Part shown: piece by piece, positions 42,550 to 51,778 of the stretch
How the letters are laid out: each line of letters opens with the position of its first letter
Position numbering within the stretch: position 1 is the stretch's first letter
Assembly: GCF_030846775.1 (NCBI RefSeq)
Contig: NZ_CP132910.1
Location: forward strand, 220,001-284,000
Length of the DNA stretch: 64,000 nucleotides
Direction: 5' to 3'
DNA from: Geothrix sp. 21YS21S-2
GTDB taxonomy: Bacteria; Acidobacteriota; Holophagae; Holophagales; Holophagaceae
Made by a program: the position numbers and the translations under genes
The notes under the pieces: generated by a model
What the model was told of the DNA's origin: nothing
The model's database searches: none
The model's input: only the letters and a program-made list of their open reading frames with translations

Positions 42550-43539
42550 CTAGCGGCCGAAGTTCCGGAACGTCTCCTTGAGGCCGGAATGGATGGCCGC
42601 AACGTCCGCGGGCTTCCAGGTCTCCCGGGGCTCGCGCACGAAGGTGGTCAGGTCCTGCCGGTTGTCGAAGCGGGAGGCGGGGATGTGCCAGGTGCGGGTG
42701 CTGTAGCGGTTCCCCTCGGCCACGAGGCGGTCCACCCGGATGGTGCCGGGGCGGTCGCTCTGCTCGAGCAGGTACGCCATGTCGTCGCAGCCGTACTGGC
42801 CCAGCATCACTTCCATGGGGACGCTGTGGTTCAGGATGCTGCCCTGGCCGTCGGGCTTGCCGCGCTCGATGTTCTTGTGGCGGCTCTGGGCGGGCTCCAC
42901 CCAGATGTACATGAGGCTGGCGCGGTCCAGGATGTCCGTGGACAGGTGCTGGAAGGCCGCCGCGTAGCCGTGGGGCGGGGTGAGGGGGAAGGCCGAGCCG
43001 TTGGCGCCGCCGCGGGCGGCCTCGATGACGATGGTGCGGCCTTCGATGCCGAGGGCGTTCTGGCGGTTCAGGACGTCCAGCTCGGCGCGGCACTCGGCCT
43101 CCAGGGCCTCGGCCACGGACTTGCGGACGCGGTGCGGCAGCTCGTCCAGGGCCGGCAGCATGCCGGCGCGGACCCGGGCCTCGTCCATGCGGTCGAAGAG
43201 GAGCTGGGCGGCGCTGTGGGCCTCGGTGTGGGCTCCCTTGCGCAGGTTGGCGTAGTCCTCGTTGAGCAGCTCGATGAGGGCGGCCCAGGTCCACTCCTCC
43301 TGGAAGGGGCGGGTGGGGCCGAAGTAGAACCTGTAGCCGCAGCCCCGGGCCTGGAGCTCGTCGTCGATGCGGTGCATGAGGTGGACGTACGGATAGTCGT
43401 CGAGCTGAGACGTGGGGCCCATGCCGAAGTCGTCCCGGCACTGGTCGGGGGTGAGGCTGGCCAGGTAGCGGCGCATTTCGGACTTGCCGGAGGCGGGGAG
43501 GCTGAAGAGGAGCAGGGTGTCCAGGGGCTTGGCTTGCAT
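42550..43539 (-). CDS. P-loop NTPase/kinase-like protein of unknown function
   Basis: A 329-residue cytosolic protein. LFSLPASGKSEMRRYL near residue 15 is a Walker A-like loop (SxxxSGKS). RTIVIEAARGGANGSAFPL (about 167-185) and LMYIWVEPAQSRHKNIERGKPDG (about 206-228) look like strand ends of a nucleoside-kinase-like core with basic lid residues. No family name could be assigned. The start at ATG 43539 has AGGA eight bases upstream; the frame is open from 43575. It pairs with the following membrane protein gene (one-base gap) and is divergent from the menC-like gene, with a promoter region at 43540-43616. Confidence 0.65.
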   Translation of the reverse strand: MQAKPLDTLLLFSLPASGKSEMRRYLASLTPDQCRDDFGMGPTSQLDDYPYVHLMHRIDDELQARGCGYRFYFGPTRPFQEEWTWAALIELLNEDYANLRKGAHTEAHSAAQLLFDRMDEARVRAGMLPALDELPHRVRKSVAEALEAECRAELDVLNRQNALGIEGRTIVIEAARGGANGSAFPLTPPHGYAAAFQHLSTDILDRASLMYIWVEPAQSRHKNIERGKPDGQGSILNHSVPMEVMLGQYGCDDMAYLLEQSDRPGTIRVDRLVAEGNRYSTRTWHIPASRFDNRQDLTTFVREPRETWKPADVAAIHSGLKETFRNFGR

Positions 43540-43616
43540 TCGTAGGTTCCTCATGATGTTGCGGTATAGAATCAATCATCCCACAACCGGCCAGATGTGA
43601 AACCTAGCGAGGCATC

Positions 43617-44756
43617 ATGAGCAAAAATTTTCATTCGCCCGAGAGCGAGGTCCTGGGAACCCTCGATCGCATCGACTTCCTGGTGGTGAGCGTCCCCTTC
43701 GTGGAGCCCTTCGGCACCAGCGTGGCCTCCTGGGCCGTGAAGGAGGCCCTCCTCCTGCGCCTCGAGCAGGGCGGCTGCGTGGGCTGGGGGGAGTGCGTGG
43801 CGGACCCCGACCCCTACTACGACGGGGAGACCACCACCACCGCCCGGCACCTCATCCGGGATTTCATGCTGAAGGAACTGGAACCCGGACGCACCCTGGG
43901 CGAGGTCCTGGCCCGCTTCCGGAAGGTGCGGGGCAACCCCATGGCCAAGGCCACGGTGGAGAACGCCCTCCTGGACCTCTTCGCCCGGCGGAAGGGCATC
44001 CCCCTCCACGAGCTGCTCGGGTACGGGGCCAGGCCCATCCCCTCGGGCATCAGCATCGGAATCCAGGAGAGCACCGGGGCCCTGCTGGCCAAGGTGGAGG
44101 AGGCCGTGGCCCAGGGCTACCACCGGGTGAAGATGAAGATCATGCGAGGCAAGGACGTGGAGTGGGTGGCGGCGGTGCGGGAGCGGTTCCCGGACGTGGC
44201 CCTCATGGCCGACGCCAACGGCGACTACACCCTGGACGACGCCGCGCACCTCAAGCGCCTGGACGATTTCAACCTCACCATGATCGAGCAGCCCCTGGGC
44301 TACCACGACATCTACCAGCACTCCCTCCTGCAGCCCCGGTTGAAGACGGCGCTCTGCCTGGACGAGTCCATCCACAGCCTGGACGACGCCGCCGCCGCCC
44401 TGGGCCTGGGGGCCTGCCGGGTCATCAACATCAAGCAGGGCAGGGTGGGCGGGCTCCTGGAGTCCATCCGCATCGCCAGGCACTGCGAGGAGCGGGGCGT
44501 CCCCGTGTGGTCCGGCGGCATGGACGAGACCGGCCTGGGCCGGGCCGTGAATATCCATCTGCAGACGGTGGACAACTTCTCCATTCCCGGGGACACCTCG
44601 GAGACCCGGCGCTACTTCCGGGAGGACATCGCGGATCCGCCGGTGGTCCTGGGACCCGGTGGATTCATCGCCATCCCCCCGGGCCCCGGCACGGGCGTGA
44701 CCCTGGACCCGGCCCGGCTGGACCGCTACACCCTGCACCGGGAGCGGATCCGCTAA
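43617..44756 (+). CDS. menC: o-succinylbenzoate synthase / N-succinylamino acid racemase type enolase
   Basis: A 379-residue enolase-superfamily enzyme of the muconate-lactonizing subgroup. Catalytic lysines are in [11 protein letters not shown] (about 171-181). The metal ligands are in MADANGDY (Asp about 199), [10 protein letters not shown] (Glu about 224) and LDESIHS (Asp about 249). The second-side Lys is in [11 protein letters not shown] (about 271-281), and [14 protein letters not shown] (about 301-314) is the OSBS/NSAR signature. OSBS serves menaquinone synthesis; the same fold racemises N-acylamino acids. Without other men genes in view the true substrate is uncertain. It is divergent from the P-loop gene with a 77-base spacer. 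Confidence 0.82.
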   Translation: MSKNFHSPESEVLGTLDRIDFLVVSVPFVEPFGTSVASWAVKEALLLRLEQGGCVGWGECVADPDPYYDGETTTTARHLIRDFMLKELEPGRTLGEVLARFRKVRGNPMAKATVENALLDLFARRKGIPLHELLGYGARPIPSGISIGIQESTGALLAKVEEAVAQGYHRVKMKIMRGKDVEWVAAVRERFPDVALMADANGDYTLDDAAHLKRLDDFNLTMIEQPLGYHDIYQHSLLQPRLKTALCLDESIHSLDDAAAALGLGACRVINIKQGRVGGLLESIRIARHCEERGVPVWSGGMDETGLGRAVNIHLQTVDNFSIPGDTSETRRYFREDIADPPVVLGPGGFIAIPPGPGTGVTLDPARLDRYTLHRERIR

Positions 44757-44839
44757 CCGTTCATACCTATTGGTTTGATGCCCCTCCCTGGCATACTGTC
44801 GGGTAGGCCAACGACCCATTTCGAACCGAGAGGACCGCC

Positions 44840-45643
44840 GTGAGAAAGCTCCCCATGATTCTAGGAACCTGGGCCCTGGGCCTCGCCCTGGTGGCGCAGA
44901 CCCCCGCGCCCCGCATGGACCTGGCTTCGGCGACCGCGGTGGGGCCGGCGGTGGCCGACGACCCGGAGGTGGCCAAGGTCCTCGCCCCCCTCGCCGACAA
45001 GATCCACGCCAGCTTCGGCCGCGTGCTGGGGACCTCCCCCAACGGCATCGGCAAGGCCAGGACCGTCGGGGACAACCCCCTGGGCTTCTTCCTGGCCGAT
45101 GTCATGCGCGAAGGCGCCACCAAGGTGGCCAAGGCCGAAGTCCGGTTCGCCTTCACCAACACCGGCGGGCTCCGGCGCAACATCAACCCCGGCGACGTGA
45201 AGGTCCAGGACATCTACGAGGTGCTGCCCTTCGACAACGAGCTGGTGATCGCCGAGTACACCGGCGCCGAGGTCATCCAGATCATCAAGGAAGGCATCCA
45301 GCGCCGCGGCGGCGAGCCCTTCTCGGGCGCCCGGGCCTCGGTGACCGGCACTCCCGGGCATCCGGTCGTCTCCATCACCTGGAGCGACGGCACCGCCATC
45401 GATCCTGCCGCCACCGTCATGGTCGCCACCACGGACTACCTCCTGGCCAACGGGGACGGCACGCCCACCCTGAAGATCGGGCGGAACGTCCAGCTCACGG
45501 GCCAGCCGGTGCGCCAGCTGGTCATCGACGTGTGCGAGCGCCTGGGCAAGGAGCACAAGCCCATCCAGCCCGAGGAAGGCGCCCGCTACATCTACTCCCC
45601 CGAAATCGCCGCGGCCCTCAAGGCCTCGACCTTCAAGTTCTAG
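44840..45643 (+). CDS. 5'-nucleotidase C-terminal domain protein (exported)
   Basis: A 267-residue protein with a signal peptide (MRKLPMILGTWALGLALVAQ). It consists of just the substrate-binding 5_nucleotid_C domain. DNPLGFFLADVMREGA (about 73-88), FAFTNTGGLRRNINPGDVKVQDIYEVLPFDNELV and TTDYLLANGD (about 196-205) correspond to the UshA C-domain. GEPFSG-type loops are also present. The catalytic metallophosphoesterase domain is encoded by the next gene, eight bases downstream, so the two halves probably assemble in the periplasm. The start is GTG at 44840 with GAGAGGA upstream. Confidence 0.88.
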   Translation: MRKLPMILGTWALGLALVAQTPAPRMDLASATAVGPAVADDPEVAKVLAPLADKIHASFGRVLGTSPNGIGKARTVGDNPLGFFLADVMREGATKVAKAEVRFAFTNTGGLRRNINPGDVKVQDIYEVLPFDNELVIAEYTGAEVIQIIKEGIQRRGGEPFSGARASVTGTPGHPVVSITWSDGTAIDPAATVMVATTDYLLANGDGTPTLKIGRNVQLTGQPVRQLVIDVCERLGKEHKPIQPEEGARYIYSPEIAAALKASTFKF

Positions 45644-45651
45644 GATCCGCC

Positions 45652-46545
45652 ATGGAACGCCGCACCTTCCTCCAGGCCCTCGGGGCCGCGACCGCCGCCT
45701 CCCGCCTGCCCCTGCTGGGCCAGGACGCCCCGGGCGCGGGCCGGATCACCCTTCTGCACACCAACGACACCCACTCCCGCATCGAGCCCTTCGGACCCGG
45801 CAGCGGCAACCTCACCGGCCGCGGGGGCATCGCCCGCCGCGCCACCCTGATCAAACAGATCCGCGCAACCACCCCCAACGTCCTGGTGCTCGACGCCGGA
45901 GACGTCTTCCAGGGCACCCCCTACTTCAACGAGTACAAGGGTTTCCTTGACTACCGCCTCATGAGCATGTGCGGCTACGACGCGGGCACCCTGGGCAACC
46001 ACGACTTCGACAACGGCGTGGACGCCCTGGTGGCGGCCATGTCGGAAGCGAAGTTTCCCTTCCTGAACTGCAACCTCGACGCCAAGGGCGCCCCCGCCCT
46101 GGCGGCGCGCCTGCGTCCCCACCAGGTGCGCGAGTTCCCGGGGGTCAAGGTCGGCCTCACCGGCCTGTGCGTCGACTTCAAGGGCCTCGTCTCGCCCAAG
46201 AACCACCTGGGCGTCGACTGGCGGGACCCCGTGGAGTCCCTCAAGCCCGTGGTCAGGCACCTGCGCGAAGTGGAGAAGGTGGACCTGGTGGTGGTGCTCA
46301 GCCACCTGGGCTACGACCTCCACGGCTACGCCATGGATGACCTGCACCTGGCCAGGCTGGTCCCCGGCATCGACGTCATCATCGGCGGCCACAGCCACAC
46401 GTTCCTGGACGCCCCGGTGAAGGTGGGCGAGACGGAGATCTTCCAGGTGGGCTTTGCCGGCGTGAACCTGGGGCGCATGGACTTCGCGGTGCGAAACGGC
46501 GTGAAGGTGGCGTCCTCGGGCATGGCGGTGCCGGTATTGGTCTGA
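45652..46545 (+). CDS. 5'-nucleotidase metallophosphoesterase domain protein (Tat-type signal)
   Basis: A 297-residue protein holding only the catalytic half of UshA-like 5'-nucleotidases. The N-terminus MERRTFLQALGAATAAS is a twin-arginine type signal. The dinuclear metal motifs follow: LLHTNDTHSRIEP (about 34-46), DAGDVFQG (about 82-89), LGNHDFDNG (about 115-123), SHLGYD (about 216-221) and IGGHSHTFLD (about 244-253). The partner C-domain lies in the gene just upstream, so the usual N-to-C order is reversed at the gene level. It likely dephosphorylates external nucleotides or UDP-sugars. The ATG at 45652 was chosen over upstream frame extension because of the signal. Confidence 0.9.
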   Translation: MERRTFLQALGAATAASRLPLLGQDAPGAGRITLLHTNDTHSRIEPFGPGSGNLTGRGGIARRATLIKQIRATTPNVLVLDAGDVFQGTPYFNEYKGFLDYRLMSMCGYDAGTLGNHDFDNGVDALVAAMSEAKFPFLNCNLDAKGAPALAARLRPHQVREFPGVKVGLTGLCVDFKGLVSPKNHLGVDWRDPVESLKPVVRHLREVEKVDLVVVLSHLGYDLHGYAMDDLHLARLVPGIDVIIGGHSHTFLDAPVKVGETEIFQVGFAGVNLGRMDFAVRNGVKVASSGMAVPVLV

Positions 46546-46857
46546 GTTCCTCCAGGGAGGCGCAGGGAATCCAGGTGAATGCCGTCGTGCCGGGACCGAT
46601 CTGGACGCCCTTGAGCCTAGGCACCCTGTCTCCCGGGGAGGAGAGGTCCTTTGGCCCCGATACGCCACCGTGAAGGCCCGGCCAGTCCCTGGAGGTCGCA
46701 ACCTTACTGGAATATGAACGAATCGCTGGGTTCCGTTCCGAATCTGACCCCAAGGAGCCGACGGAAGGAAACAGGCTCCGCATGCACTGAGGAACCTGCA
46801 TTTTAGATTGCCAAATTCCATAGGTTCTTGGGAACCAATCCTGGTTTAGTAACGGAA
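46546..46857. other. 312-base intergenic region without recognisable gene
   Basis: No convincing reading frame, tRNA or known RNA was recognised. The segment around 46729-46754 (GGGTTCCGTTCCGAATCTGACC) looks like boundary sequences often seen near REP-associated Y1 transposase elements, but no transposase frame is present. It ends in the hairpin at 46858-46890. Confidence 0.3.
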
Positions 46858-46890
46858 CGAAGAAGGCGGCTCAAAGAGCCGCCTTCTTCG
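46858..46890. terminator. strong bidirectional terminator hairpin
   Basis: A perfect 15-bp stem, CGAAGAAGGCGGCTC (46858-46872) and GAGCCGCCTTCTTCG (46876-46890), with an AAA loop. It lies 18 bases beyond the stop of the minus-strand TonB receptor gene and gives a T-rich 3' flank on that strand. It also bounds the plus-strand nucleotidase operon. Confidence 0.88.
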
Positions 46891-46908
46891 GTCGGGGACA
46901 AGACTGGC

Positions 46909-49833
46909 CTAGAAGGTCAGGCGGGCGCCGAGCTGGACCTGGCGGGCGGAGCCGAGCCAAGTGGGGGTCCTGGTGTAGGTGGTGGCGGCGTCGGTGCCGG
47001 CGGCCTTAACCCACGAGTAGGTGTCGTGCCGGTTCAGGAGGTTGAAGATCTCAGCGGAAACCTGGAACTTGACCTTCTTGACGAGGTTGAAGTCACGGCT
47101 GAGTTTCATGTCAATGGTGGTCGTGGAACCCTGACGCTGGCTGTTGCGACCAGTGTCCTTGCCGTCAGCGTAGACGCGGTCGTAACCGGTGTTGCCGTCC
47201 TTGTTGAGGTCGCTGCTGTAGACCAGGGAGTAAGGCAGGCCCGACAGGTATCGGACGACGAAGCCGGTCTGGATGCCGGTGAACCGGGTCTCCAGATAGC
47301 TCAGCTGGGCCGTGAGGGTGTGCCGGCGGTCCTTGTCGCTAAAGCCCCACTCGTCACTCAGGCGCTGGGGGTTGGCGGTGGAGAAGCCGCTGAAGTTGCG
47401 CTCGTTGGAGTCCTGGTCCTTGTCGATGGCGTAGGTGTAGTTGACCTGCGCGAAGAAGGGGCTTCCCTCCTCCTGGTACTTCATGGACAGGGAGTAGGCG
47501 TGGTAGATGCTGTCCACGTCCGAGGTGTACATCATCATCTTGCCGTAGTTGGCGTTGGGGCGCAGAGGGGTGCTACCGCCGACGGTGGTGGTCGGGAAGA
47601 TCAGGCGGCCCTGGGCGTTGGCGACAGGCGTGCCGAGATTCAGGTCGACGAGCCGTTCAAGGTTGTGACCGCGGGAGTAGATGCCGCTAAGGCCGATGGT
47701 GAGGCCGTGGCCGAAGCCGCGGTCCAGGCCCACCGTGGCCTGGTCGGTGTGGGGATTCTTGAAGTTGGGATCGAAGCTGTAGATGTCGGTCTTGGGAATG
47801 GCCGCGCCGGTGGGGATGCTGGAGAGGCTTGCGGGGTTGGCCGCGTTGAACGAGGCGCCGTAACCCAGGCCGGGGGTGGGGTTGTAGAAAGTGATGTTGG
47901 CCATGCGCACACCGTTGACGGTGTAGAGCTGGTACTCATAAACCGAGGGGGTGGTGCTGACGTAGCGGCCGATGCTGGCGCGGACAACGCTGTTGCCCTT
48001 GTCGAAGGTGGGCGTCCAGGTGGCGCTAAGGCGGGGCGAGACCTGCGTATCGGTGGGCATCTTGCCCGTCAAAGGCATTGTCGTTGCGAGCCGGTTCGAG
48101 AAGTCGGCGATGGGGAAGTCGGGGTGCGTTTGGCGGTCCATGCGGATACCCAGGCCGAGCTTCAGGGTGTCGGTGGCACGAACGTCAACCTGGACGTAGG
48201 CGGCGATCTGCTCCTCGCTCACGTCGAAGCGGCCGGCATCCCAGCCGTTCAGGCCGGGGATGAGGCTGAAGCGCTGGGCATAGCTGGCCCAGTTGCCCGC
48301 CTGGAAGTTCTGGAAAGCGGTCTTGGCAGTGGCGCCGGAACCGGAATTGTTGAAGTAGTAGATGCCCTGGTAGCCCGAGGAGAAGGTCTCGGCGACGCCG
48401 ATCTTGTTATAGTCGATGCCTGCCTTGATCTGCAGGACCGGGGTCACGAAGGACAAGGCCTCGGTGACCTGCTTGCGGGTGGTCTGGTACTCGCGGGGGT
48501 AGGGATTGGCGCCGTAGTAGCCCACGTTGCTGATGGACACCTCGGGGATGGACGAGTTGGTCGTGCGGGGCATCTCGTCCTTGCCGTAGTTGACGCGGAC
48601 TTCATTCAGCAGGTTGGCGTTGATGGTCCAGTTCCACTGACCGACCAGGCTGAGGGTCTTGTACTGGTCGTTGACGGTGTTCTCGTAGGCGCTGGTGGTG
48701 CCCGTGTAGGCCATCGTCTTGTTCTTGGACTGGTTGATGTGCAGCTGCAGGGTGTGGTCCGTGGTCAGGTTCCAGTCGAAGCGGACGAAGACGGTGTCAG
48801 CGTCGTTGGGGACGTCGTAGTTGCGGATCTTGCTGATCAGGACCGCGTCATTGGTGAGGGCGGAGTTGAGGGCCACCGGGGAGTTGCCGCCCCAAACGAA
48901 GTTCACAGGGGAGTTCATGCGCTGGCCATCGTAGGCCACGAAATAGAACAGCTTGTCCTTGACGATAGGGCCACCGACGGAGAAGCCGAACTGATTCTGC
49001 TTGAAGTCGCCGACGTTGTTGCTGCCCGCCACGCCACTCAGGTTGGGCTGCTTGGCGACCATGCTCTGGGGGCGCTTGTAATAGAAGAGACTTCCAGTCA
49101 AGTCGTTGGTTCCGTTCTTGGTGATGGCGTTGAGGTAGCCACCGCCCATGCGGCCGAACTCGGCGCTGGCGCCGGCCGTGATCACCTGGTACTCGCGGAT
49201 GGCTTCCATGGAAATCTGGAAGGCGTTGTTGGAGTTCATGGAACCGCCGAAGAACGGCTCATTATTGTCGCCGCCGTCAACGTTCATGGAGGAGCTGACG
49301 CCGCGCTGACCGGCGATGGCCAGACCGCCGCGGGATGTGTCGATGGTCACCATGGGCGTGAGAGTCGCCAGGTTGGTGAAGGAACGGTTGAAGTTGGGCA
49401 TGGTCGTCAGCAGCTCGGTGCTGACGAAGGCGGCGTTGGTCGTACGGTCGCTGTCCACAGCGGCCACCGACGCGACCACTTCGACCACGGCGGAGGCCGC
49501 GGGGATCATGGCAACATTCAGGGGGGCGGCGTCACCCAGGTTCAGAGTGACCTTGAGGTTGGTGGCTGTCTGGAAGCCCTGCTTGGTGACCGAGACCGTG
49601 TAGGGGCCCACCGGAAGGGCGGTGATGAAGTAACGTCCGTTCTCGTCGGTCATGACGGTGCGGGTGTGACCGGTTTCAACGTTTCGGACGACGACGTTGG
49701 CCTTGGCCAGGGGACCAGCGCCCTTGGCGGTGATGCGGCCGGCAAGCTGGGTGGAGACGCCCTGGGCCAGGAGGGGGGCGCCACAGATGATAAGGGGGAT
49801 CAGGCGGGAAAAGCGAAGACCTGCGGAATTCAT
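46909..49833 (-). CDS. Oar-like TonB-dependent receptor
   Basis: A 974-residue outer membrane protein. A signal peptide (about 1-24, ending LLAQG) is followed by a carboxypeptidase-regulatory beta domain (about 28-110) with VVRNVETGHTRTVMTDENGRY. The plug has IAGQRGVSSSMNVDGGDNNEPF, YQVITAGASAEFGRMGGGYLNAITKNGTNDLTGSL and FGFSVGGPIVKDKLFYFVAYDGQR, typical of acidobacterial and myxobacterial Oar proteins. The long barrel ends VQLGARLTF with the terminal Phe. GGAG in ATGGAGCCACGC precedes the ATG at 49833; an in-frame ATG at 49845 would start at that element. Codon use is less GC-biased than in neighbouring genes, which suits a highly expressed surface protein. A strong terminator follows. Confidence 0.93.
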   Translation of the reverse strand: MNSAGLRFSRLIPLIICGAPLLAQGVSTQLAGRITAKGAGPLAKANVVVRNVETGHTRTVMTDENGRYFITALPVGPYTVSVTKQGFQTATNLKVTLNLGDAAPLNVAMIPAASAVVEVVASVAAVDSDRTTNAAFVSTELLTTMPNFNRSFTNLATLTPMVTIDTSRGGLAIAGQRGVSSSMNVDGGDNNEPFFGGSMNSNNAFQISMEAIREYQVITAGASAEFGRMGGGYLNAITKNGTNDLTGSLFYYKRPQSMVAKQPNLSGVAGSNNVGDFKQNQFGFSVGGPIVKDKLFYFVAYDGQRMNSPVNFVWGGNSPVALNSALTNDAVLISKIRNYDVPNDADTVFVRFDWNLTTDHTLQLHINQSKNKTMAYTGTTSAYENTVNDQYKTLSLVGQWNWTINANLLNEVRVNYGKDEMPRTTNSSIPEVSISNVGYYGANPYPREYQTTRKQVTEALSFVTPVLQIKAGIDYNKIGVAETFSSGYQGIYYFNNSGSGATAKTAFQNFQAGNWASYAQRFSLIPGLNGWDAGRFDVSEEQIAAYVQVDVRATDTLKLGLGIRMDRQTHPDFPIADFSNRLATTMPLTGKMPTDTQVSPRLSATWTPTFDKGNSVVRASIGRYVSTTPSVYEYQLYTVNGVRMANITFYNPTPGLGYGASFNAANPASLSSIPTGAAIPKTDIYSFDPNFKNPHTDQATVGLDRGFGHGLTIGLSGIYSRGHNLERLVDLNLGTPVANAQGRLIFPTTTVGGSTPLRPNANYGKMMMYTSDVDSIYHAYSLSMKYQEEGSPFFAQVNYTYAIDKDQDSNERNFSGFSTANPQRLSDEWGFSDKDRRHTLTAQLSYLETRFTGIQTGFVVRYLSGLPYSLVYSSDLNKDGNTGYDRVYADGKDTGRNSQRQGSTTTIDMKLSRDFNLVKKVKFQVSAEIFNLLNRHDTYSWVKAAGTDAATTYTRTPTWLGSARQVQLGARLTF

Positions 49834-50043
49834 GCGTGGCTCCATGATTGAAGTTGATTAAAGATCATCGTATCTGGTGGGTTGCCAAATGTGATGGAAC
49901 TTTTGTGTTATATCCCGCACAAGTGACTCCGGTCATTCGGGGGGAACTGTCCTCGTCGAAATGGATTTATTCAAATATCCGGGCGGATGGTTCCCCTGCA
50001 TGGGCCCGGGTATGAAAATTAATACGTCCGGCCCGGGAGGGTT

Positions 50044-51651
50044 CTACTCCTGCCGGACCTGCAGGACCAGGGCTTGCCCGTCGACGGGATCGGCCGGCCG
50101 GATTCCCAGCTCCCGGGCCAGGGTTGGGGCCAGGTCGACGATGCGGGCCGGGTCGGTGCGCGGTCCGCTCTTCCAGGGGCCCCAGAAGACGAGGGGAACC
50201 CGGCGATCCGTGTCCTGGGCATGGCCATGGGTGGCCAGGTCCTTGGGATCCTCTTTGTAATAGAAGGGCTTGTACGCCAGCAGGAGATCGCCGGAACGGC
50301 CCTGGACGAAACTGAGGCGCAATTTCGTCCTGTAGCTGCGGAGCGCCGGCGGTTCCAGGGGGTCCGGGACCACGGCGGCCAGCTCCTCGGCGGCGAAGGC
50401 GTCGGCCACCTCGGGAGTGGCCTTGGCCAGCGCGACCGCGGTCTCCAGGATGCGTTTGCGCTCGGCAGGGTCCACGATGGCCGGATCCAGGTAGAGCATG
50501 GGACCGTCTGCGGGCAGGAAGCAGTCGCGGGAGACCGCCAGGCGCTTCCGGAGTTCGGCGTTGAGCGCCCGGGTCCAGGGACCGGGCTGCACCCTCCGGG
50601 CGGGGATGCCCTGGGCCTGGAGCCGCTCCGGGAAGTCCGCCGCCCCGTGGTCGGCGGTGAGGACGACCCAAAGGCCCGGATTCTTCGCCGCCAGGCGGTC
50701 CAGGTAGGCCCCCAGGTTCCTGTCCAGGCGCCGCAGGTTGTCCAGCATCTCGGGGCCGCCGTTGCCGAACTGGTGGCCGACGTAGTCGGTGGCCGAAAGC
50801 CCCAGGGCCAGCAGGTCGGTGCCGGGGCCCCGGCCCAGGTGCTCGGCCTCATCCAGGGCCTCGGCGGCGCCGAGGATGGCCTCGTCGAAGAAGGGCGTGG
50901 CCCGGAACCGGCCCCAGAAGTCCGCGTCCAGGGGCATGCCCACGGCATGCACGGCGCGCGGCAGGCCCATGGTGACGGTCTGGCCCCGGACGGTGTAGGC
51001 GGCCGCAGCCGGCAGGCCCCGCCCGTCCAGGGGCGCCCAGAAGAGGCTGTCGTCGGCCAGGTGGGTCAGGAACCGGGTGTTGTAGGCCTTCAGCCAGCCC
51101 GGGAGGGTGGCGGCGTAGGCTTTCGAGGTGGTGAAGCCCCCGGCCCCGTTGAACCAGTACACGCCCTGGGCGCGGTGGCCGGCCATGAGGATGGCGGACC
51201 GGTCCTTGCCGGTGACCGCGAAGGAGCGGCTTCCCGGCACCTGGGCGGTGAGCCACTCGCCGAGGGTCCCGCCCATGAGCTTGGCGGGCCCCACCGGGGT
51301 GCCCGCGGCGTCCACCAGGGGGCTCGCGAGGTCCTCGACGCAGTAGGTGAGGCGGCCCAGGGCCGGGTCGCGCCAATAGTTCTCCGTGATCCCGGTGTGC
51401 ATGGGGTGGCGCCCGGTGAGGATGACGGAATGGCCCGGGCCGGTCTCGGTGTAGCCGTGGTCCTGGTAGGCCTCCAGGAAGGCGGCGCCCTCGCGGTGGA
51501 GCCTGCCCAGGCCGCCGGGGAGGTCCCTGCCCCAGCGGGCCATGAGTTCGGCGGAGAACTGGTCGACGGAAATGACGACCACCAGTCCCGGGCGGGGGGC
51601 GCCGTAAAGGGCCGCCGCCAGGAAGGGGACGAGGATGGGGGCAAAGCGCAT
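50044..51651 (-). CDS. alkaline phosphatase family protein (PafA-like)
   Basis: A 535-residue periplasmic phosphatase with a signal peptide (MRFAPILVPFLAAALYGAP). The alkaline-phosphatase superfamily metal and nucleophile residues are visible: VVVISVDQFSAE (first Asp, about 30), the Thr nucleophile in YTETGPGHSVILTGRHP (about 68-84), LSATDYVGHQFG (about 288-299), VVLTADHGAADFPE (about 329-342) and LATHGHAQDTDRRVPLVFWG (about 470-489). This Thr-based PafA type acts as a broad phosphate monoesterase. No lone phosphodiesterase feature was seen. It stands alone between the TonB receptor and the HAD nucleotidase, with the divergent promoter region at 51652-51778. Confidence 0.92.
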   Translation of the reverse strand: MRFAPILVPFLAAALYGAPRPGLVVVISVDQFSAELMARWGRDLPGGLGRLHREGAAFLEAYQDHGYTETGPGHSVILTGRHPMHTGITENYWRDPALGRLTYCVEDLASPLVDAAGTPVGPAKLMGGTLGEWLTAQVPGSRSFAVTGKDRSAILMAGHRAQGVYWFNGAGGFTTSKAYAATLPGWLKAYNTRFLTHLADDSLFWAPLDGRGLPAAAAYTVRGQTVTMGLPRAVHAVGMPLDADFWGRFRATPFFDEAILGAAEALDEAEHLGRGPGTDLLALGLSATDYVGHQFGNGGPEMLDNLRRLDRNLGAYLDRLAAKNPGLWVVLTADHGAADFPERLQAQGIPARRVQPGPWTRALNAELRKRLAVSRDCFLPADGPMLYLDPAIVDPAERKRILETAVALAKATPEVADAFAAEELAAVVPDPLEPPALRSYRTKLRLSFVQGRSGDLLLAYKPFYYKEDPKDLATHGHAQDTDRRVPLVFWGPWKSGPRTDPARIVDLAPTLARELGIRPADPVDGQALVLQVRQE

Positions 51652-51778
51652 GCAATCTCCGGCTCAATCCGCTGCTTGAAGCAAAGGGTATGGACCGATG
51701 ATGGGGGAATTGAACATCCCAAGGCGAGTGAATTCCCTGTGACACGGCGCAAAGGCCCCGGGGACGCTATCCTGGGGC

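Noticed and set aside
44967-45213. Minus-strand frame beginning MSWTFTSPGLMLRR opposite the nucleotidase C-domain gene
   Set aside because: Antisense to a well-supported exported protein and lacking a ribosome binding site.
46828-49851. A 1007-codon plus-strand reading frame opposite the large TonB receptor
   Set aside because: Its Gly/Val/Ala/Asp-rich sequence mirrors the receptor codons, while the minus-strand protein shows clear TonB receptor domains.
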